Source: a virus. Taken from it: a DNA stretch of 32,421 nucleotides. Below, piece by piece: positions 27,596-32,421 of this stretch (positions are counted from its first letter, which is position 1; each line of letters begins with the position of its first letter). Under the pieces are notes generated by a model. That model searched no databases. It was not told the DNA's origin and saw nothing but the letters and a program-made list of their open reading frames with translations. A program made the position numbers and the translations under genes. Where the stretch lies: the IMG/VR virus record IMGVR_UViG_3300005265_000063, positions 1 through 32,421 of that record. One strand, given 5' to 3'.

Positions 27596-27958
27596 TCACC
27601 ACATACAGTCTTTTGCAATTGACACCAACCGTAGAAACACCTCATCCTTTACCTTTTCCTTTGGATCCAGTTTGTCATAAGGCACCAGGTCTGGATGGAT
27701 CTTTCGTTCAGGATCATACTGCTTACCAAATTTCCAACCCATTTCCCTGTATTTTCTAGCCCAGGAATCATGGGCCTCTTCAAAACTGCCAAATCGGCGC
27801 TTTCCGGAACACAGGTCATCTACCACTTGAATGAACTGGTTCCGAAAACTCTCATCTCGCTGTTCCCATGGAGCTGGGATAACGGGACATTGCAACAAGA
27901 TGGCATGCAGTCTAGCCCCCTCATAACAAAATCTTGCTCGTCGTTCTTTCAAATCCAT
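27596..27958 (-). CDS. RyR-domain protein
   Basis: 120 aa. FRNQFIQVVDDLC, FGSFEEAHDSWARKYREMGW, K-x-G, and HPDLVPYDKLDPKEKVKDEV fit the short ryanodine-receptor-type (RyR) domain that occurs alone in phages and bacteria. Its role in phages is unknown; ligand binding has been proposed for the domain. GGAGG is 8 nt upstream of the ATG. Confidence 0.7.
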   Translation of the reverse strand: MDLKERRARFCYEGARLHAILLQCPVIPAPWEQRDESFRNQFIQVVDDLCSGKRRFGSFEEAHDSWARKYREMGWKFGKQYDPERKIHPDLVPYDKLDPKEKVKDEVFLRLVSIAKDCMW

Positions 27959-27982
27959 AACCTAATCCTCCTTCCAGGAAGT

Positions 27983-28234
27983 TCATTTTACAGGAATTCT
28001 CCTTACCTTCCAAAACACCATAACGCTCTCATACCACTTCGGTTCTTTGTTAGTTTCCGGACAGACTCCATCCAGGGCCAGTAAACACTCAGCAAGTTCT
28101 TCAAATGCCTTCCCGATTTTGTTCAGTTTGATCCTTGCATCCAGATCATCGGTTAATGCACCGGGATTACACCTTAACTGGCTGGCTAACGCCTTCATTC
28201 GCCAAATAACTTCCCTTCTATTCTTCCACCACAT
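27983..28234 (-). CDS. small hypothetical protein
   Basis: 83 aa, basic N-terminus and helical (REVIWRMKALASQLRCNPGA, KIGKAFEELAECLLALDG). GGAGG is 5 nt before the ATG. The 22 nt around its own upstream gap (28241-28262) recur with one change in the gap after it (27967-27988). Not recognised. Confidence 0.6.
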   Translation of the reverse strand: MWWKNRREVIWRMKALASQLRCNPGALTDDLDARIKLNKIGKAFEELAECLLALDGVCPETNKEPKWYESVMVFWKVRRIPVK

Positions 28235-28255
28235 CTCTGCCTCCTTCCAGGAAGC

Positions 28256-28732
28256 TCATTTCTTTGTCACGTCCTCGTGAGGAAATGGCCGCTCGTAGTT
28301 CCACTCCAGAAATGGATCCACGAAGACCATTCCTGTTCTAATTGGCCGCAACTTCACAAAGGCATTGTTAAGAATGGCATCTGCACGGGTCTTGATATGA
28401 CGGCCACCACCTGAGGCCCCAATTGTGTGGAATTCATCAATGCAAAACTCAACATGACTCGCACGATCTCCCTTGAATAAGAACGCCAGACACCCACAGT
28501 ATGGTGACTCCACCTTCCGGTCTCTAAACCGCCGGTACAGTCCGTCTGCGGTCAAGTCAGTCCAACGAGGTAGTAAGCCAACGCCTTTCAAAAGTTCCAC
28601 AATCAGGCCGCTGCAGTCAAAACCAACCATGGGGTCATCTCCGCCCCAGCAATATGGCACGCCTAGGAAGGCGAAGGCGTATCGTTTGGCAAGCTGCCGT
28701 TTCACTTCCATTCTGTCTTTGTGTGCTTTCAT
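28256..28732 (-). CDS. NlpC/P60 peptidase
   Basis: 158 aa. GVPYCWGGDDPMVGFDCSGL carries the catalytic C40 after the family's W-G-G, and ASHVEFCIDE supplies H93, with a third polar residue near H102. NlpC/P60 enzymes cut peptidoglycan stem peptides, so a lysin or entry function is likely; no separate wall-binding domain or signal peptide is present. The start overlaps the stop of the phosphoesterase as ATGA. A longer frame to 28894 runs inside that gene. Confidence 0.85.
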   Translation of the reverse strand: MKAHKDRMEVKRQLAKRYAFAFLGVPYCWGGDDPMVGFDCSGLIVELLKGVGLLPRWTDLTADGLYRRFRDRKVESPYCGCLAFLFKGDRASHVEFCIDEFHTIGASGGGRHIKTRADAILNNAFVKLRPIRTGMVFVDPFLEWNYERPFPHEDVTKK

Positions 28733-29400
28733 CGTTTTACCTCCCAGCGGTTGAGGAAAATGCGGTCGCCAACCAGGGCGAGGTAGGATCTTGAATCCAG
28801 GAAGTCTCCACTGTCCCCAATGTTTACACCCTGCTCCAGGTGCAGGATGGCCGGGTAGTGTGTATGGCCAATGATGAGCGTGGTAACATCCCAATTCCTC
28901 ATGGTCTTTTCCAGGTACACTGCGGCGCCGGCCCAGGTTAGAGCAACGCTCTTATGAAACTTCTCCCGATTCCTGTGTTTCCACTCACCGGGTGTCTTGA
29001 AAAAGAAGGGCGCAATCTTCTTAAGCAGCTTCCAGGGCACACTACGGCAAATGGGATCAAACTGGTGCCCGTGCATGAACATAAACGGTGGTAGGCAGAC
29101 TTGCCAGCCACAATGCACTCGATGGCCGGTGAGTTTGAGAATGGTTTTTCCTAGCTCTGGATCGTGATTGCCCTCAACAAAGAAGCACTCCTTGGCCTTG
29201 ATGATTCTGGTTAAGGCCGCTACCAGTTTCTTGCCCTGTTCATTAGCTAAGATTTCCTCGGGTGTGCACTTAACCGAATCCACAATATCACCATTGAAGA
29301 TGACCGCAGAGACATCCTTATTCTTGCTCACCCACTCTGCAAAGGAGAGAAACGACTGATCCGTGTACGGAATGTGTAAATCAGAGACCACAATCCTCAT
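28729..29400 (-). CDS. calcineurin-like metallophosphoesterase
   Basis: 223 aa. The metal motifs are present in order: D7-x-H9 (VSDLHIPY), GD at 37-38 (FNGDIVDS), GNHD at 77-80, a mid-protein H in FMFMHGHQFD and a final GHTHYP. It hydrolyses phosphomono- or diesters. Coupled by ATGA to the protease upstream and to the NlpC/P60 gene downstream. The start at 29400 follows GGAGGT. The substrate is not evident; nucleic acid or a nucleotide signal are both possible. Confidence 0.85.
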   Translation of the reverse strand: MRIVVSDLHIPYTDQSFLSFAEWVSKNKDVSAVIFNGDIVDSVKCTPEEILANEQGKKLVAALTRIIKAKECFFVEGNHDPELGKTILKLTGHRVHCGWQVCLPPFMFMHGHQFDPICRSVPWKLLKKIAPFFFKTPGEWKHRNREKFHKSVALTWAGAAVYLEKTMRNWDVTTLIIGHTHYPAILHLEQGVNIGDSGDFLDSRSYLALVGDRIFLNRWEVKR

Positions 29401-30380
29401 AGCAACCTCCAAGAGGATCCTGACCAACCGCCCTTAATCACATTCTCATTTTTCACCAAAATAACATCATCAAAAAGAGCAACAAAGCTGCCATAATTCA
29501 CCTGCAGCCTGGCTGAGGGATCCGTAACCTCCGTCTCATAGTGGCACCAAAATGAACACCCAGCGACCTTATCTCCAGCAGCCACTTCATGAATCGGGTG
29601 AAATAAGGTGAAGCCTTCTTGCTGAATGTACTTGGCCTTGCAAATCACTCCCACCTTCTCACTGCCCGCAAAGAGCAGGCCAATAATGGGTCGGTCAGGT
29701 GGAATGGAATTATCGGCATATCGATCCACATGCGCTAACGATGGGAAATACACGGCAAAATCCAAGTAATTAACCGGTTCACCTTGCGCCAAAAATCGGG
29801 TTGAGCTTCCAAACAGTCGTGCCAGGCCATTGAGCACAAAGAGAATGGCCTTGGAGATTGGGCAAACCTCTGTAATCGGCACCACCCGTTTGTGCCATGC
29901 ATACTCACCGCAGACCCGGCAGGGCCTTTGGTGATAAGGCCCAGGCTGGCAGATTCGTTTCTCCGTAATCTCATCTGGTCTTAGGGATGCATCTGGAGTG
30001 AGGACGTGGGCATTGGATGCAGCCAGGAGCTGCTCCTCCACACTGCACAGAAGCCCAAGGCTGCCTGCGGTGATGTCCACATGGCCAATACTCATCCCCA
30101 AAGGAATTGGTTCAAACGGCTTGGTTTTATCAACCTCAGTTTGCTCAGACTCTAGCGCAGTTACTTCACCAATTTCCACTACATCTACTCGAATGTTATC
30201 AATTTTCCTTGGAATGATATCCTTTGCCCGCAAGTGCTCCACTGGAATCTTCTTAGTAACATAAACTCGAATCCCCTTTTCTGCAATTGGGCGACCGTTC
30301 ACTAACACTGGCAAGAGGGTGTTTGAGACACCAATCACATTTCTCTTGCCTCTCATCATGGTGAAAATGTTTCGTTTCAT
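29397..30380 (-). CDS. Nal1-like trypsin-fold serine protease, ending just past the nucleophile
   Basis: 327 aa. The family opening is clear (NVIGVSNTLLPVLVNGR, IRVYVTKKIP, then IIPRKI and VVEIGEV). The triad reads H125 in LLAASNAHVLTP, D207 in VNYLDFAVYF and S320 in IKGGWSGSSW; the usual GDSG has W for D. The protein stops seven residues after S320, where most family members run on with a last beta strand set. A cysteine group (C144, C154, C157) may bind metal. No export signal, so it probably works in the cytoplasm, for example on host or capsid proteins; this is inference. Confidence 0.7.
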   Translation of the reverse strand: MKRNIFTMMRGKRNVIGVSNTLLPVLVNGRPIAEKGIRVYVTKKIPVEHLRAKDIIPRKIDNIRVDVVEIGEVTALESEQTEVDKTKPFEPIPLGMSIGHVDITAGSLGLLCSVEEQLLAASNAHVLTPDASLRPDEITEKRICQPGPYHQRPCRVCGEYAWHKRVVPITEVCPISKAILFVLNGLARLFGSSTRFLAQGEPVNYLDFAVYFPSLAHVDRYADNSIPPDRPIIGLLFAGSEKVGVICKAKYIQQEGFTLFHPIHEVAAGDKVAGCSFWCHYETEVTDPSARLQVNYGSFVALFDDVILVKNENVIKGGWSGSSWRLL

Positions 30381-30883
30381 GGCAGTTCAAACTCCTTTAG
30401 TTGATTTATGACCTCCTTCTCAGGCCCTTCAATCTTCACACCCAGGGATGTAATCGTAATCTTGCCATCCTTCACGGACAGCTGCTTTACAGTCATCCGC
30501 TCTGCCGCAGCCAATTCCAGCCAGTGTTTTTGCTCATCAGGCGGCAGCGGTGCGACAACCTGATGATGGGCAAAACGAAGATCCGGACGCCGATTCTCCC
30601 TTGGAAGCCGAGAGGCAACCCATTTGAGATTGCGCAGGTAACCATAATCGTAATCTGTCTCCTCGAGGGCCTGAGCGTACATCTCTCCATATTTGCGCTC
30701 ACCAAAGTTTAACCAGTCACCCAGAGACCAGGCAAGCCCACGATTAACCAGCTTAATGGCCTCACCTAACACCAGCCAATCGTGGATCTCCATGTCCTCT
30801 GGAATGTCAATGCCAACTGGTGTAATAACTGCGCCACGAATTACAACGGAATCTAGCGTTGTTATTGCATACTCTGGTTTCAT
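30377..30883 (-). CDS. LmbU/ParB-like DNA-binding protein
   Basis: 168 aa. WSLGDWLNFGERKYGEMYAQ, an LRNLKWVASRLPRENRR segment and HHQVVAPLPPDEQKHWLELA form the pattern of a widespread group of small helix-turn-helix regulators (LmbU-like) common in phages and actinobacteria. The C-terminal part is beta-rich. It overlaps the protease gene by 4 nt. A role in transcription control of the operon is plausible. Confidence 0.6.
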   Translation of the reverse strand: MKPEYAITTLDSVVIRGAVITPVGIDIPEDMEIHDWLVLGEAIKLVNRGLAWSLGDWLNFGERKYGEMYAQALEETDYDYGYLRNLKWVASRLPRENRRPDLRFAHHQVVAPLPPDEQKHWLELAAAERMTVKQLSVKDGKITITSLGVKIEGPEKEVINQLKEFELP

Positions 30884-31329
30884 TGTTCCCTTACCTCAAC
30901 GGCCTCTTCACTATCTAGCCAGCTCTTAACTGCGTTCACATATCGTTGAGCCACCTCATCCCAGGGTTTATCGGCAGTACAAAGTTCACAGAGAATAACA
31001 GAAATATCCTCTCGTCCTAATGTATACCATGCAGCCTTGATGTGGGAGAAGTAGTGGGCATATCGGCTAAACCGTTTGCTGCCGATTCGAAATGCTTGCT
31101 CCACTTGCTCTATTGATAGGCTCAAAAACTTTGACACGCTAAAGTAGTCGCCTGTCCGACTACTACGACCCCTTAGCGGTGCCGTGAAGACAAACTTTAG
31201 AAGCAAGGCATCATCCTCACGAAAATCGGGACCCCTTAGGGCAGTGACATAATTCCAAATATCCTCCTCTTGTAGTCCCCTTGACCGGAGCTCATCCAAG
31301 ATTTGCATCCAGGTTTTGTCTTTATTCAT
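30880..31329 (-). CDS. hypothetical protein
   Basis: 149 aa, GGAG 6 nt before the ATG. Mainly helical: WMQILDELRSRGLQEEDIWN, a FVFTAPLRGRSSRT segment with a basic turn, then FSRYAHYFSHIKAAWYTLGR and an acidic end. It overlaps the LmbU-like gene by 4 nt, so the two may act together. Not recognised. Confidence 0.6.
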   Translation of the reverse strand: MNKDKTWMQILDELRSRGLQEEDIWNYVTALRGPDFREDDALLLKFVFTAPLRGRSSRTGDYFSVSKFLSLSIEQVEQAFRIGSKRFSRYAHYFSHIKAAWYTLGREDISVILCELCTADKPWDEVAQRYVNAVKSWLDSEEAVEVREQ

Positions 31330-31330
31330 C

Positions 31331-31513
31331 TTAGTCTCCTGTCTTTAAATACTGAACCAGATAGTGGATGTCCTCTGGTGAAAGTGTCTGTTCCAACTGG
31401 TTGATGAATTTCTTAAGACAGCCTTCATCACTGAACCGAATGCAGGCCAGGATTCTAAGCCACAACTCATGCACATCACATTCCGAGTTGTTTTCTAAGT
31501 CGTTTGATTTCAT
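31331..31513 (-). CDS. small acidic hypothetical protein
   Basis: 60 aa. All helical and acidic (LRILACIRFSDEGCLKKFIN, QLEQTLSPEDIHYLVQYL). A GGAG lies 10 nt before the ATG; the start overlaps the previous gene by 38 nt, so a downstream GTG (codon 14) is an alternative. Not recognised. Confidence 0.5.
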   Translation of the reverse strand: MKSNDLENNSECDVHELWLRILACIRFSDEGCLKKFINQLEQTLSPEDIHYLVQYLKTGD

Positions 31514-31763
31514 CGATTAAACTCTCCTGAATTCGCCTACATGATTTTAACTCCATTGCTAATTCCCAAGCGTGCTCACCTTTAATTTCCAGAAACTCCC
31601 CTGCCATGTTCTTGGCGCAAATACTGCAAACATAGCAGGCACCCCAGGTGAACACGATGTAATAACACTTGGCGTTTTTAACCAATGCTGTTCCACAAAG
31701 AGCACATACACCGTGCTCTAGAGGGAACCTGATCTCATGGCCATAGGGTTCTCTAATTTCCAT
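31476..31763 (-). CDS. zinc-finger-like small protein
   Basis: 95 aa. C20-x2-C23 (GVCALCGTAL) and C45-x2-C48 (YVCSICAKN) form a four-cysteine zinc site; C33 and C43 are extra. The C-terminal half is a basic helix (KSCRRIQESLIDEIKRLRKQ) suited to DNA or protein contact. GGAGG is 8 nt before the ATG. It follows the ERF gene and may regulate it or the early genes. Confidence 0.6.
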   Translation of the reverse strand: MEIREPYGHEIRFPLEHGVCALCGTALVKNAKCYYIVFTWGACYVCSICAKNMAGEFLEIKGEHAWELAMELKSCRRIQESLIDEIKRLRKQLGM

Positions 31764-31777
31764 TGGTCATGCCTCCG

Positions 31778-32392
31778 TTATTTCAAATTTCGGTCATCTT
31801 TCTTATGTTGCAGGGCGTGAATAACCTGCTGTTTGTCAGTTGGCGGTAGTTTGTCGATTAGCTTCGCATGGCTCTGATACCATCTCTTAAGCTCCTCCAA
31901 CGATGTGATGGCATTTATCTCCTCAAGGAGTGCTGACACATCCACATCAGTTCGAATCTTCTCCTGGAAGGCATCTGGATCATCCTCATCGGTGGGAATG
32001 TTGAAGAATTTAAGAAGGAAATACTTCTCCGCATACGTGAGGGCCTTGCCAACACCCTTCTCTCCAGGATCCATACCTTGAGCATACCAAGGGCAAACAA
32101 TCTTCTCTTCTGGATTTTCAGCATTGACCCAAGTAAACGTCATGGACAGCTCGGTAAGGTGTTCCTTAGAGCCTTCGCCCTTTTTCCAGAATACATGATG
32201 CGCAATTTGAGGAATAAGCAGGAGATTCTGTTCATCCATTGCCTGGCGCAGGGCGCCGAGGATTTGGGATGAGGAAACGTATTTGAACTGGTAGCCTTTG
32301 TGTTCCTTGCGCAGATACGGGCAGGCCTTCCTAACCTCTAGAAGTTTCTCATAAATGTTCTTTGAATTTTTCTTAGCGTTATTCTTTGGCAT
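31778..32392 (-). CDS. ERF-family single-strand annealing protein
   Basis: 204 aa. The ERF pattern is clear: IYEKLLEVRKACPYLRK, Y-Q-F-K-Y-V-S-S-S-Q-I, then GMDPGEKGVGKALTYAEKY and FFNIPTDEDDPD. Such proteins anneal complementary ssDNA in phage recombination. The ATG at 32392 is preceded by GGAGG with 5 nt spacing; an ATG four codons upstream lacks it. Its 5' part is repeated at window position 75-1 because of the circular overlap, where it overlaps the 3' end of the Cas4-like nuclease gene by 14 nt. It should work with that nuclease and SSB. Confidence 0.85.
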   Translation of the reverse strand: MPKNNAKKNSKNIYEKLLEVRKACPYLRKEHKGYQFKYVSSSQILGALRQAMDEQNLLLIPQIAHHVFWKKGEGSKEHLTELSMTFTWVNAENPEEKIVCPWYAQGMDPGEKGVGKALTYAEKYFLLKFFNIPTDEDDPDAFQEKIRTDVDVSALLEEINAITSLEELKRWYQSHAKLIDKLPPTDKQQVIHALQHKKDDRNLK

Positions 32393-32421
32393 GACCTCCT
32401 CCATCTAATTTTTGGCACTCC
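32318..32421. repeat. terminal direct repeat, right copy
   Basis: Identical to 1-104. Shows the window to be one full circle plus 104 bases, so features at 62-104 also exist here as their 3' or 5' pieces. Confidence 0.9.

Noticed and set aside
30877-30886. Possible promoter before the LmbU-like gene
   Set aside because: The genes overlap by 4 nt, so there is no room and no box-like sequence.

Overview
The window looks like the complete genome of a small uncultivated bacteriophage. Its first and last 104 bases are identical (1-104 = 32318-32421), so it closes into a circle of 32,317 bp. A bacterial host is suggested by the HU-type protein, the bacterial SSB with an acidic tip, a tRNA-Gly with U73, and very regular GGAGG ribosome-binding sites. 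The head genes are distantly Mu-like: terminase, DUF935-type portal, protease/scaffold, capsid cement protein and major capsid protein. No integrase, repressor, polymerase, helicase, tape-measure, sheath or tube gene is recognisable. The host lineage cannot be named from the sequence.

Nearly every supported gene is on the minus strand, often joined by ATGA or TGATG overlaps. On the circle, one rightward-to-left unit starts near 6.5 kb and runs through 6447->62. It continues across the junction as 32392->27596, then tRNA-Gly, and then 27462->8806. The early part (6447->62) holds many small unknown proteins, SSB, two replication-type proteins and a Cas4-like nuclease. The nuclease is followed at once by an ERF single-strand annealing protein (31778-32392). 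Next come small regulators, a Nal1-like protease, a calcineurin-like phosphoesterase, an NlpC/P60 peptidase, a RyR-domain protein, tRNA-Gly(GCC), a nuclease-like protein, HU and both terminase subunits.

The late part contains the most unusual block. Between portal (24.9-23.6 kb) and protease (17.1-15.85 kb) lie a nucleotidyltransferase-ATP-dependent DNA ligase fusion, a metallo-beta-lactamase-fold hydrolase, a PUA/ASCH-like protein, and a LigD-type 3'-phosphoesterase domain joined to a MuF-like cysteine motif. Together they look like a split, virion-associated DNA end-processing and joining kit. That role is inference. Then follow cement protein, capsid, a membrane-anchored fibre-like protein, a DUF5320-like peptide, two pairs of paralogous virion proteins, a connector candidate and a permuted papain-fold hydrolase.

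The one large gap, 7448-8805, has no convincing protein gene. It is thymine-poor and purine-rich on the plus strand, has 15-bp tandem repeats, a 31-bp inverted repeat shared with the start of the 6710-7447 gene, G-rich tracts and 11-bp AT-rich iteron-like repeats. It is the best candidate for an origin or a large plus-strand RNA. Three small genes missed by a 60-codon cutoff were found by hand (3452-3625, 6316-6447, 21077-21229), plus an internal scaffold start at 16412.
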